49,042 nucleotides of DNA, taken from assembly GCA_039028935.1 (NCBI GenBank), contig JBCCHD010000004.1, positions 1 through 49,042 on the forward strand, in the 5' to 3' direction. This document shows positions 16,324-25,243 of the stretch, in pieces. Both the position numbers and the translations under genes were made by a program. Every line of letters starts with the position of its first letter. The stretch's first letter is position 1. The stretch is from Pseudomonadota bacterium. Lineage in GTDB: Bacteria > Pseudomonadota > Gammaproteobacteria > Steroidobacterales > SZUA-146. The notes beneath the pieces were generated by a model. It worked only from the letters and a program-made list of their open reading frames with translations, made no database searches and had not been told where the DNA came from.

Positions 16324-18387
16324 TTAGAACGCCTTATCGGGCGGTGATTCGAGCATCTCGACTAAGCCCTCGAGATGATGTTTATAGTGCCGATAACGAC
16401 GCAACGAGATCGATTTGAGCGACGAGGGCTGAGGCAAACGCTCTTCGTCATCGTTAACGTCTGTGTGACCTTGAAGACCCAAGAAACGCAGTAGATACGC
16501 GGCTTCTGTATCGTACTCAAGAATCATGCGCTCATACGTGACAACATGCATCGGCAGCGTCAGCACCGACTGCCAGTGTGCCATCAAGCGCTTGTGTGCA
16601 TTGATGTACGTGGCGATGTCGTTCATGTTGTAAGCAAACGATGTACTGCCGGCCGCGGCCGAAAAATGCGTGAAATAACACGACAACGCGATATCCCGAT
16701 AGTCACGCGCGCAATACACGATGCGCGCCTTCGGAAACATCAGCTCAATGAGTCCCAAATACAAAAAGTTGCGCCACGTTGCATCAACCAGCACGTGAGT
16801 CTGATCCGCCACTAAGCGCATTCGATCTTGATACAACGCGGCATAGCGTCCGAGCACGGACTGATCAAGCTCATCGGCTGCATGAGGCCACGAAAACCCC
16901 TGTTCCGAGCACAAACGATACGCCGCTAGCTCAACAAATGACGAGCCGCCCATGCTAACAATTTCATTGTGTTGGCGAAGCTGTTGTTCGATTACTTTGA
17001 CACCCGCTCGCGGCATGCCCAGCATAAACACCAATCCCTCGCCTGAATCGCCAACGCGGGGCGCGGAGGCCATCGCCTCTTTGCTAAAAGCGGACTCAAT
17101 GTGCTGACACACGCGCACAAATCGCGCCGCATCGAATCGCGCCTGCTTAAGTTGGTTGGCTATTCGGTAGTTGTGAAACGCCAAATCATACGACGCATCA
17201 GCGCCCAACAAATCGCCGAGCGTAAAATGCAGATTGACTTTTTCTTCGTCGGGAATACGTGTGCGCAAGCGCTGCTCGAGCACGGTAATTCCATCCCGGC
17301 GACGTGCCGACGCCCCGAGTAATCGAGCATAAGCGGCCACCAAATTGGACTGCGCGCGTCCGGAATGGATAACGGCCGACAGCTTTGACAATGCCAGTTT
17401 TGTGTCGCCAGTCATGGCCTTCAGTCTTCCGTAGCCAGCCAGACTATCCTGGTCAGACGGTCGCAGCTGCAGCGCCTTTTCATAGCTGTCAATCGCTTCG
17501 TCTGTCGAACCACGCTCAACCTGGAGATGCGCGAGTTGGTTCAGAACCGCCAGATCCGTCGGTGCCAGTTCATGCGCGCGCCGAAAGAATTGCTCCGCGA
17601 CCTCCCACAGCCCCTGCCCTAACCAAATTTGCGCGAGGCTTCGGGTCGCCTCGACATTATTGGCATCAAGCTGCAGAACTTTATTGTACGCGGCGATGGC
17701 TTCCTGAATTTTGCCCTGACGAAGCCGCATGTCGGCCATTCCGCGCACCGCCTCAGCACAATTGGGATTGAGCACCAGCGCTCGTTCAAAGCGCGCGGCC
17801 GCTTCGGTTGTTTCACCCTGGACAAGTTTCACATGCCCGAGCACGGCGTTCGCTCGCGCACTTCGTTCGTCCAGTTCAAGAGCTCGAGTTAGGGCCTCCG
17901 CCGCCTCTTTGTGCTGCCCATCTCGATAGAGTGCATACCCCAAGTTTATCGCTGCCTCAGCGTAGTCTGGGGTGAACTGCAATGCCGACTGAAAATGCTT
18001 GATGGCTCGAGACACATTGCCTGTTTGAAGAAACAAGGTGCCGAGCTGGTTGTGAGAGAGTGAAAACTCGGGGCGCATTCTGAGCTCTTCAAAATACGCC
18101 GCCTCGGCCTCGCGCAGTCGATGCTGTGCGACGAGCACATCGCCCAAACTATTTTGAAAGCCAACGCCATAGCGGTTGAGGCGAATGGCGTCATGCAGAT
18201 ACTGCTCCGCGCGATCGAAGTGCCCTAAGCGCTTTTCAACAATGGCCAGCGCATGATGTACTTCGGCGTTGTCCGGCTCGAGCTCAAGCCCGGCAAGATA
18301 ATGTTGCTGCGCGGCGTCGAGATCTCCCTTAAGAAGGGCCTCCCGACCACTCTCCAACGCGCTGTCTGGGCTTTTTGTGTCGGCCAC
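16324..18387 (-). CDS. TPR-sulfotransferase family protein
   Basis: A protein of about 687 residues with ten or more TPRs (to about residue 415) and a C-terminal sulfotransferase domain. The 3'-phosphate motif is well kept (CARDYRDIALSCY, near 561-571), but the PAPS loop reads GMPRAGVKVIEQ where relatives have GMPRSGTSLVEQ, and the DKxPxNF block reads DATWRNF. Activity is therefore uncertain. Relatives include TPR-linked bacterial sulfotransferases that resemble tyrosylprotein sulfotransferases; the acceptor is unknown. The start is set at GTG 18387, four bases after GAGG; a TTG at 18399 is the alternative. No signal peptide. It lies 87 bases downstream of the TPR lipoprotein gene and four bases before its degenerate paralogue, in one operon. 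Confidence 0.83.
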   Translation of the reverse strand: MADTKSPDSALESGREALLKGDLDAAQQHYLAGLELEPDNAEVHHALAIVEKRLGHFDRAEQYLHDAIRLNRYGVGFQNSLGDVLVAQHRLREAEAAYFEELRMRPEFSLSHNQLGTLFLQTGNVSRAIKHFQSALQFTPDYAEAAINLGYALYRDGQHKEAAEALTRALELDERSARANAVLGHVKLVQGETTEAAARFERALVLNPNCAEAVRGMADMRLRQGKIQEAIAAYNKVLQLDANNVEATRSLAQIWLGQGLWEVAEQFFRRAHELAPTDLAVLNQLAHLQVERGSTDEAIDSYEKALQLRPSDQDSLAGYGRLKAMTGDTKLALSKLSAVIHSGRAQSNLVAAYARLLGASARRRDGITVLEQRLRTRIPDEEKVNLHFTLGDLLGADASYDLAFHNYRIANQLKQARFDAARFVRVCQHIESAFSKEAMASAPRVGDSGEGLVFMLGMPRAGVKVIEQQLRQHNEIVSMGGSSFVELAAYRLCSEQGFSWPHAADELDQSVLGRYAALYQDRMRLVADQTHVLVDATWRNFLYLGLIELMFPKARIVYCARDYRDIALSCYFTHFSAAAGSTSFAYNMNDIATYINAHKRLMAHWQSVLTLPMHVVTYERMILEYDTEAAYLLRFLGLQGHTDVNDDEERLPQPSSLKSISLRRYRHYKHHLEGLVEMLESPPDKAF

Positions 18388-18474
18388 AAATCCTCGCAAA
18401 CCACTGTTTTAACTCCGGGAGTTTAGCATAGGGCGGTTGCCTAAGGCGCGTCGTTTCCCATAACGCGCACGACG

Positions 18475-20109
18475 CTACGGCGGTACGCGCATCGTCAGTC
18501 TAGGCGGTGTGAGCATCGGATCAGACGAAAGCCAGCCGCGCCGCAATCGCTCGCCCGACTCAATGGTTACCAGGCGATCCTCAAGACCACCCATTGGTGA
18601 CTCTCCGCTGCGCTGTATCGCCAGTTCGAGAAGACGTTTTGCCCGATCAAAATCGTTGAGCGCCGCAAATACCATCGCCAACGTTTCGGCTGCCGAGGTG
18701 TCTGGCCGCGTTTCTTCGAGGCGCTCGCCAATGTCCTGCGCCCGGCTGAGTTCCTCCGCATTCGTTGAGCAAACCGCGAAACTGCGCGCTAACCCTTGCA
18801 AAGCGGCCCGACTGTTGGCGTTCACCGCAACCGCCGCTTCAAACCAAGCGGGTGCGCGCTCGCAGTCCCCGAGCATTAACGCCGCCATACCGGCGTACTG
18901 TCGCGCCTCAAGATGATTGTCATGGCGATCGGCAACGAACTGATACTGAGTGAGCGCGTCCGCATAATCGCGCGAGCGAAACAGCGCATGCGCCAGTTGA
19001 ACACGAGCCGGCAAATAGTCACCGTCCAGCGCGACAGCACGCTCATAGTGGACCACGCTCTTCTCATCCATACCCTGACGCTCATACAAGGCGCCAAGAA
19101 AATACCAAGACACTGCCGTCTCGGCGTTGACGGCTAACCGGTATTGCGCTTCGGCGCCCTGAATATCCCCGACCACTTCCAGCGCACGGGCGTAGGCCAA
19201 GCGAGCCTGACCGTCGCTGGGTGCAATATCGACGGTGGCTGCAAAATCCTGGAGCGCGAGCGCAAATTGACGTTGGCGCATGCGCTCGACTGCTCGATCA
19301 TAAAAAAACGCCGGTCCACGCGAATACTCGGCCAGAGCCGCGCGTAAGGGCGTATCCGCCCCCAGCAACTGTGCGCTTCCGCTCTGTAACAGACGACGCG
19401 CTGCCCGCTCATTTCCTTGGAGTCGACTCAACGTTGCCGCGGCGGCATTGAGCGAGGACACGTCGGGCATCAGTTCTCGCGCCCGCGCCACGCGAGCCGT
19501 CGCTTCATCAAATCGACGTTCCAATAGCAACGCACGCGCGGCCACCATCTGCCAAGCGGCTTGGGTACGCGGCGTGGTTGTTTCAGTTTCGTCCGCTGCC
19601 GCACTCTCAAGGTTGCTCGCCAACGCATCAATGTCACTCAATGCGCCCACTCGATCGTCGCTGCGCAACCGCAATTCAGCGCGCGCAAACCGAACTTCGG
19701 CGTTTTCGCTTAGGGCCAGCGAGCGCTCGAAAGCGGCCAGCGCTTCATCATCTCGATGGATCGCGGCCAAGGCCAATCCAAAGTAATACTCATTGGGGGC
19801 AGTCGAGTGATCGGACACGGCCACACGCAGCGCATCGGCTGCGGCGTGGTCGAAATGATGGGCAAGATAAATTCGACCCAACTCGGCGTACGCCTGAGCG
19901 CGATCGGCGGCCGTCGGCGACTGGCGCACACGAAGTCGCCACTGTGCAACTGCGTTTTCCAGCGTGCGACGCACCTGCTCAGAGAGGAGCACAACGTCTG
20001 GGTGACGAATGCGAGTTTCGGGCGCGGGCTCGCTCTCGCAACTCATTAACCCCAGAGCCATTACGACCGCCATCACAACCGCTCGCCGCTGCCAACTCGC
20101 TCGCTTCAT
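18475..20109 (-). CDS. TPR lipoprotein
   Basis: A 544-residue protein with a lipoprotein signal (lipobox GLMSC, cysteine 24) and TPR units over most of its length, for example AYAELGRIYLAHHFDHAAADAL, broken by a helical hairpin region near 140-200. It is probably a periplasmic scaffold attached to a membrane. Its start overlaps the stop of the CRTAC1 lipoprotein gene by four bases (ATGA), so translation is coupled and the two products are likely made in fixed ratio. TPRs bind peptide segments; the FG-GAP protein is the obvious candidate partner, by inference from coupling. No catalytic motif was seen. Confidence 0.88.
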   Translation of the reverse strand: MKRASWQRRAVVMAVVMALGLMSCESEPAPETRIRHPDVVLLSEQVRRTLENAVAQWRLRVRQSPTAADRAQAYAELGRIYLAHHFDHAAADALRVAVSDHSTAPNEYYFGLALAAIHRDDEALAAFERSLALSENAEVRFARAELRLRSDDRVGALSDIDALASNLESAAADETETTTPRTQAAWQMVAARALLLERRFDEATARVARARELMPDVSSLNAAAATLSRLQGNERAARRLLQSGSAQLLGADTPLRAALAEYSRGPAFFYDRAVERMRQRQFALALQDFAATVDIAPSDGQARLAYARALEVVGDIQGAEAQYRLAVNAETAVSWYFLGALYERQGMDEKSVVHYERAVALDGDYLPARVQLAHALFRSRDYADALTQYQFVADRHDNHLEARQYAGMAALMLGDCERAPAWFEAAVAVNANSRAALQGLARSFAVCSTNAEELSRAQDIGERLEETRPDTSAAETLAMVFAALNDFDRAKRLLELAIQRSGESPMGGLEDRLVTIESGERLRRGWLSSDPMLTPPRLTMRVPP

Positions 20110-21779
20110 GGGCTGCCCTCACCGCGGATGAGCGTGTGATACCGCGGCTGAGAGACCAAACGAAACTCTTCGCGATCACCCTCTGGCCACACGACCTCCA
20201 CGACGAGCGCTACAGGGTCGGCAGGTGCGGGGGCAGACTCACGATAAAACACCAAGCGTGAATCGCCAGACGACAAATAACTATGGCCGGGTCGGTATTC
20301 GCGTGCCAACGATGCGCTGGGTTCCAGTAAGCGCACCCGCGCCCCGGATATCACGCTCGACGAGTTTGACACTAGGCGCACCCCCACCCATTGACCCGGA
20401 TTCGTCCGGTTGCGTAGCACTTGCACGCCGCTGTCGCTAGTGATCACAAGATCAAGATCACCGTCGTTATCCAAATCACCAGCCGCCACTCCGCGCGACA
20501 CATCGCTTCGTGGGGTTAGCGGTTCGATCTGTTCAGGTGCCTTGCGAAAACCCTGGGCCTCACCGCGCCCCATAAACAGGCCATTGCTTTGTCGAAGCGG
20601 AAGCGTGTCGCTCGCGTCGAGCTGACGCTGCTGCTGTCGCCACGCACCGTTTGCTACGTATACATCAAGCCAACCATCCGCATCGGCGTCTAACAACGCT
20701 AAACCGCCGCCGCTTTGCGCGACGCTCACCCCACCGGCGCCAAACGCCATCGGCAAAAAGACATTGCCTTCGTTGATGAGTAATTGGTGCGATTGACCTT
20801 GATCCAGCGCCACCACCAAATCCATGTCACCATCACGGTCTAGATCAGCGGCGTCGACGCCGACGCTGCGCGTTTGATCCGCTACGAAACCGCTGGCCAG
20901 GCCGTATTCGCGCGCGCGATTTTCAAAGCCTCGACCGGCACGATTTACCCAAAGGGCGTTGTCAACACCGTAATGACTGACGTAGACATCTGGCCAATCG
21001 TCGCCGTTCACATCCAGGATGCGCATACTGACACTCGGCGCCTGCACGCGCGTCAGACCCCATTGTCTCGAGACATCTTCGAATCGCGGCGTCAGGCCAT
21101 CCCCGTTCTCGTCAACGCCACGATTGAGAAACAGTCGATCAGACAGCGGCGCGTAATCGGTGAGCGCACAATAATCCGGCAGGCTGGTATTGGACCGACA
21201 CACCACATCGGCGTCAAACGCCGCCACGCCCGTCACGTAGAGATCCGGCCATCCATCACGATTGGCATCAAACCACACCGCAGACGCGCTCCACTGTGCG
21301 AGCGACGACACCGCGGTATCGGCCGAGCGCCAACCCTCGTTCGTATTCAGCAACAGTTGGTCGGTCTCGGTCGTTGTGATCAGAACATCGAGACGGCCAT
21401 CGCGGTTTGCGTCCGCCACCGCGATACCCGCCAGCCTCCCCGCTTGCGAGCTACGCGGTAAACGCGGCCCCGGAGTAAACCGTAAGTCACCGTCGGATTC
21501 ATTCAGCCACAGCTGACTAAATGCCGTTGAAGTGCCGGCGTCTTGTCCTCCTTTGACAAGAACAACATCCAGATCGCCGTCGTTATCGGCATCCAATAAG
21601 GCAACGCCGGTGCCCATTATCGCCGGTAGTGACAATGTCGGGGCCACCATGCTCTGACGCTCTACCACCATGCCACTGAGCTCGGTCACATCCTCAAATA
21701 ACGCATCCGACCGTGGTTCGCTGCAGCCCGCCAGCAGCACCAGAAGCGTCCCTAACCATACTGTTGATATCGCTTGCAC
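20106..21779 (-). CDS. CRTAC1 family FG-GAP/VCBS lipoprotein with ASPIC/UnbV domain
   Basis: A 557-residue lipoprotein (lipobox LLAGC, cysteine 19) that folds as a beta propeller of FG-GAP/VCBS repeats: LDADNDGDLDVVLV, DANRDGRLDVLI, DANRDGWPDLYV, DVNGDDWPDVYV, DLDRDGDMDLVV, DADADGWLDVYV and DLDNDGDLDLVI are the calcium-loop repeats. The last 95 residues match the ASPIC/UnbV domain (ARVRLLEPS, RPGHSYLSSGDSRLVF, VVWPEGDREEF). This is the CRTAC1 architecture. The start is GTG at 21779, with AAAGG upstream. It is the first gene of an operon with the TPR lipoprotein and two TPR-sulfotransferases. Molecular role not established; adhesion or an assembly scaffold are possibilities. Confidence 0.9.
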   Translation of the reverse strand: MQAISTVWLGTLLVLLAGCSEPRSDALFEDVTELSGMVVERQSMVAPTLSLPAIMGTGVALLDADNDGDLDVVLVKGGQDAGTSTAFSQLWLNESDGDLRFTPGPRLPRSSQAGRLAGIAVADANRDGRLDVLITTTETDQLLLNTNEGWRSADTAVSSLAQWSASAVWFDANRDGWPDLYVTGVAAFDADVVCRSNTSLPDYCALTDYAPLSDRLFLNRGVDENGDGLTPRFEDVSRQWGLTRVQAPSVSMRILDVNGDDWPDVYVSHYGVDNALWVNRAGRGFENRAREYGLASGFVADQTRSVGVDAADLDRDGDMDLVVALDQGQSHQLLINEGNVFLPMAFGAGGVSVAQSGGGLALLDADADGWLDVYVANGAWRQQQRQLDASDTLPLRQSNGLFMGRGEAQGFRKAPEQIEPLTPRSDVSRGVAAGDLDNDGDLDLVITSDSGVQVLRNRTNPGQWVGVRLVSNSSSVISGARVRLLEPSASLAREYRPGHSYLSSGDSRLVFYRESAPAPADPVALVVEVVWPEGDREEFRLVSQPRYHTLIRGEGSP

Positions 21780-21864
21780 GCTCTCATTCTACCTTTCACC
21801 CAATTCGGCGCCACATTCAGGGCTCGGCTTTCAAATTTCTCGGTTTTTAGCCACACTGTGCCGT

Positions 21865-22389
21865 ATGCGAGCACTGATCCTGTTGATTGTCGTCGGCCTT
21901 GCCGGCTGCCAACCCGCGCCCAGTCAATCGAACGCGCCGTTCACGAACTATGTGGGCGACTGGTATAGCATTCGGCCCAACGGCGTCACAACACTGCATT
22001 CAAACACCACGTTTTTTGCCGATGGCACGATGACAATTGATTTGTTTACCTGCCTGTCTTCCGAGCTCGAATCTGCCTGGACAGACCGCGGCGAGTGGTA
22101 TGTCGATGACAACGGCCTGCATATCTCGGTAATATCCGATGAGAACAATGCCGAGACGTACCATTACTCGTATGTCGAACTCAGCGCCGAATTCGATCAA
22201 CGCTGGTTGCGTGATACGACCTACGACACTCGATTTAAAATCTGGCGCCGTTGGCATGAAACGCCGTATACCTGCGCTACCTCTCTTGAGGATATCGCCG
22301 CCGATCGCGATCGCGCCATAGCGGACGGTCGCTTTCAACAGGTGTATCCCGATTACAACGACGCCGATCGCGATGGTGACACATCATGA
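21865..22389 (+). CDS. Lipoprotein of unknown function
   Basis: A 174-residue lipoprotein; the start at 21865 gives a short signal peptide with lipobox GLAGC (cysteine 15), whereas the open frame to 21670 runs into the divergent CRTAC1 gene. The mature part has the look of a small beta-rich domain, with YVGDWYSIRPNGVTTLHSN and DNGLHISVIS resembling lipocalin-like or META-like strands. Two cysteines may pair. The tail DYNDADRDGD resembles a calcium loop. The stop overlaps the glpK start by four bases (ATGA), so it is translationally coupled to glycerol kinase, which is unusual. I do not recognise the family. Confidence 0.75.
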   Translation: MRALILLIVVGLAGCQPAPSQSNAPFTNYVGDWYSIRPNGVTTLHSNTTFFADGTMTIDLFTCLSSELESAWTDRGEWYVDDNGLHISVISDENNAETYHYSYVELSAEFDQRWLRDTTYDTRFKIWRRWHETPYTCATSLEDIAADRDRAIADGRFQQVYPDYNDADRDGDTS

Positions 22390-23864
22390 CTAACGACCTC
22401 ATTCTCTCTATTGACCAAGGCACAACTAGCTCCCGAGCGGTCGTCTTTGATTCGCAAGGCACGGTGCTCTCCAGTGCGCAACAAGAATTTACGCAGCACT
22501 TTCCTCAGGACGGTTGGGTGGAACATGACGCACAGGAGATTTGGCAATCGGTGCTCGACACCTGCGAACGCGCCCTGTCCGAGGTCAATGCCTCAAAGGT
22601 GGTAACGGTTGGTATCACCAATCAACGCGAGACCACCATCGCCTGGGATACACGCACGGGACAACCCATCGCGCCCGCGATAGTTTGGCAGGATCGTCGA
22701 ACCGCCGAATTCTGCCAGGCGCTGGCGCGTGCCGGCCACCGCGATACGATCGCACGAAAAACCGGTCTACTACTCGACGCGTATTTTTCGGCCACCAAGA
22801 TGCGCTGGATACTCGACAACGTAGAGGGAGCACGCAAACTCGCTGATACGGGACACCTTGCCATGGGCACGGTCGACAGCTATCTCATATTCATGCTCAC
22901 AAAACGCGAGCGTTTTGTGACCGACGTGACCAACGCGTGTCGCACTATGTTGTTTGATATCCACACGCTCGACTGGGATGACGAACTACTCGATATTTTC
23001 GGCATTCCGCGCAGTGTTTTGCCACATGTTCAAGATTGCGACGCCCACTTTGGGAATGCGCACGCATTGTTCGAACGGCCAGTCGCGATTCATGGCGTGT
23101 TAGGCGATCAACATGCCGCAACCGTCGGTCAAGCGTGCTTTGAACCTGGCATGATCAAAAGCACCTATGGCACTGGCAACTTTGTCATGCTCAATACTGG
23201 ATCGGAAGCACTAACATCCAACCACCAGCTGTTAACCACCATCGGCTATCGACTCAACAACACGACATCCTATGCGCTGGAAGGGTCGGTTTTTATCGCT
23301 GGTGCAGTCGTTCAATGGCTACGTGACAAACTGCAGGTTCTTGAGCATGCCGCTGACAGTGAAGGCATTGCACGCGCACTGGACGACGACAACAACGTGG
23401 TGATGGTACCGGCATTCACCGGGCTCGGCGCACCCCACTGGGACGCGAATGCACGAGGCGCCATTCTCGGCCTCACGCGCAATACAGGCTACGAGCACAT
23501 TGTTGCCGCAGCGCTGGAGTCGGTGTGTTTGCAGTCCTTCGATCTGCTCAACGCAATGCGGGCCGACGGCGCGTCCATCAGCAGTCTACGCGTCGACGGC
23601 GGCATGTGCGCCAATGACTGGGTCATGCAATTACTCGCGGACATACTCGAACTGCCCGTTCAACGACCCCGAAACATCGAAACCACGGTACTGGGTGCGG
23701 CCGCCGTTGCAGGACTGGGCGCGGGGGTTATCGGCTCGCAGGATCAGCTCACGGAAATATGGGCACTCGATCGAGCGTTCACGCCGGCCATGGACAGCGC
23801 GCGTCGACAAGCCAAGATCGACCGATGGAATCACGCCATCGCGCAGGTGCGGCTCACGCCATAG
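22386..23864 (+). CDS. glpK: Glycerol kinase
   Basis: ATP-dependent glycerol kinase of the FGGY family, 492 residues, typical length. Seen: SIDQGTTSSRAVVFD at the N-terminus (ATP phosphate loop and GlpK signature), TNQRETT and WQDRRT in the substrate region, GDQHAATVGQ, KSTYGTGNF, and the late FGGY-type block LRVDGGMCANDWVMQ. It makes glycerol-3-phosphate in the cytoplasm. No glpF, glpD or glpR is adjacent; the only partner is the coupled small lipoprotein upstream. It sits between two minus-strand CRTAC1-containing blocks, so its place here may be incidental. Confidence 0.97.
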   Translation: MTNDLILSIDQGTTSSRAVVFDSQGTVLSSAQQEFTQHFPQDGWVEHDAQEIWQSVLDTCERALSEVNASKVVTVGITNQRETTIAWDTRTGQPIAPAIVWQDRRTAEFCQALARAGHRDTIARKTGLLLDAYFSATKMRWILDNVEGARKLADTGHLAMGTVDSYLIFMLTKRERFVTDVTNACRTMLFDIHTLDWDDELLDIFGIPRSVLPHVQDCDAHFGNAHALFERPVAIHGVLGDQHAATVGQACFEPGMIKSTYGTGNFVMLNTGSEALTSNHQLLTTIGYRLNNTTSYALEGSVFIAGAVVQWLRDKLQVLEHAADSEGIARALDDDNNVVMVPAFTGLGAPHWDANARGAILGLTRNTGYEHIVAAALESVCLQSFDLLNAMRADGASISSLRVDGGMCANDWVMQLLADILELPVQRPRNIETTVLGAAAVAGLGAGVIGSQDQLTEIWALDRAFTPAMDSARRQAKIDRWNHAIAQVRLTP

Positions 23865-24063
23865 CGCTGACAACGAGCCGTCCGCCGCGGTCACCCGTCT
23901 CAGCGTTGATCGATGCGCGCTTGGCTGGGTGCCACTTGCTCACCACCTGGCGTTTCGACTTCGTGTGATGGCGGTTCGCGACAACGCGTCGAGGCAGGAC
24001 AATGGTTTGACATCGCGAATCTCATGGCGCGACGCACTCACCGTACCGCCCAGTCGCCCAGGA

Positions 24064-25206
24064 TCAGAGCAACGAAAGCTGCGCCTGAGCCGGGTGATGT
24101 CGCACAAATAAGTCAGTATTGAGCTGAAGCCGGCTGTCAACGTCCAGTCCGGCCGCTTTGACCGCCTTATCAAACCGCGACTGAATCATCTTTGCGTAGG
24201 GTCCACTGCCGATCATGCGCTCACCGAACGTTGTGCTATTGGCGGTGCCATCTCGTGCTTCGCCAATGAGGTTGAGCACATGGCGGGCGCGCAACGGATA
24301 GTGGTCAATGAGCCATTCGGCGAACAGCTCCTTCACCTCTAAGGGCAAGCGTAAAAAAATATAGCGCGCACTGCTCACACCCGCCTCAGCGGCGGCGTGC
24401 ACGATGCGCTCGATTTCGTGATCATTGAGTGCCGGGATGACAGGTGCGAGAAGCAAGGTAACGGGAATGCCGCGGTCGCGGAGTGCGCGGATCGTATTAA
24501 GACGCGATGCGGGCGACGCGGTGCGCGGCTCAAGCGTGCGCTTCAGGCCATTGTCGAGTGTCGTCACACTGATTGCCACCGACACCAGCCGCCTTGCGGC
24601 GAGGCGTTCGAGAATATCCAGATCGCGTTGGATCAAAGCACCTTTGGTGATGAGGGTAAGTGGGTGATCCAATCGATCAAACACCTCGAGCAACTGCCGG
24701 GTAATGCTATGCGTGCGTTCGACCGGCTGATAGGGATCGGTATTGGCACCGAGATTGATCGGTGAACACACGTAATTTGGTGCCATCAGTTCTTTTTCTA
24801 ACAACGCAGCCGCATTCGTTTTCGCATACAAGCGGGTTTCGAAATCAAGCCCCGGCGATAGATCCAAATAGCTGTGGCTCGGTCGAGCGTAGCAATAGAC
24901 GCACCCATGCTCGCAGCCACGATACGGATTAACCGACTGATCGAACGGCACATCTGGCGATTGATTGCGGCTGATGATCGAGCGCGATTGTTCGCGTGTC
25001 ACGTGAGTCGGTACGCGACTCGGTGGCAGGTCCTCGTCGCACAACCCATCGTCCACCACCGCCTCGCGGATACACTCGGCAAACCGTGGCGTAGGTTGCG
25101 ACGCGACCCCGCGCCCTGGGCGGACCGTTCGATGAAGCGGTGCATTGAGGTTGGCCACCCGGGATGTGGCGCCTTCGAATAGATCTTGGATGGCGTCGTG
25201 TTTCAT
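24064..25206 (-). CDS. PA0069-family radical SAM protein (SPL-like), SOS-linked
   Basis: A 380-residue radical SAM protein of the COG1533/PA0069 (Rv2578c-like) family. The iron-sulfur motif C-x3-C-x2-C lies at 98-105 (GCEHGCVYCYARPSH), preceded by the family block SVNPYRG; later blocks include GANTDPYQPVE, TKGALIQRDLDIL and LAPVIPALND. The family is related to spore photoproduct lyase and is often annotated as a DNA repair photolyase, but the reaction is not established. The ATG at 25206 is directly preceded by a LexA box and a sigma70-like promoter whose predicted start is within about three bases of the ATG, so the mRNA may be leaderless. It is the last gene before a convergent stretch with glpK. 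Confidence 0.9.
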   Translation of the reverse strand: MKHDAIQDLFEGATSRVANLNAPLHRTVRPGRGVASQPTPRFAECIREAVVDDGLCDEDLPPSRVPTHVTREQSRSIISRNQSPDVPFDQSVNPYRGCEHGCVYCYARPSHSYLDLSPGLDFETRLYAKTNAAALLEKELMAPNYVCSPINLGANTDPYQPVERTHSITRQLLEVFDRLDHPLTLITKGALIQRDLDILERLAARRLVSVAISVTTLDNGLKRTLEPRTASPASRLNTIRALRDRGIPVTLLLAPVIPALNDHEIERIVHAAAEAGVSSARYIFLRLPLEVKELFAEWLIDHYPLRARHVLNLIGEARDGTANSTTFGERMIGSGPYAKMIQSRFDKAVKAAGLDVDSRLQLNTDLFVRHHPAQAQLSLL

Positions 25207-25207
25207 A

Positions 25208-25223
25208 CTGTATATTTATACAG
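25208..25223. promoter_or_regulatory. LexA (SOS) box
   Basis: CTGT-N8-ACAG with an AT-rich centre; with flanks TACTGTATATTTATACAGTA, nearly identical to the enterobacterial consensus. Symmetry is 20 of 22 bases over 25205-25226. The box covers the -10 element of the radical SAM gene and ends one base from its start codon, an ideal position for repression. Confidence 0.88.
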
Positions 25224-25243
25224 TATCTATCGATGCGCATCAA
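25215..25243 (-). promoter_or_regulatory. Sigma70-type promoter of the radical SAM gene
   Basis: On the minus strand TTGATG (25243-25238), a 17-base spacer and TATAAA (25220-25215). The -10 lies inside the LexA box. Transcription would start near 25208, about two bases before the ATG. The -35 overlaps the stop codon of the upstream CRTAC1 gene. Confidence 0.65.

Noticed and set aside
14352-21779. TPR/sulfotransferase operon as an anti-phage defence island
   Set aside because: No nuclease, NTPase or toxin motif was found; the products are lipoproteins and sulfotransferase-like proteins, and no mobile genes flank them.
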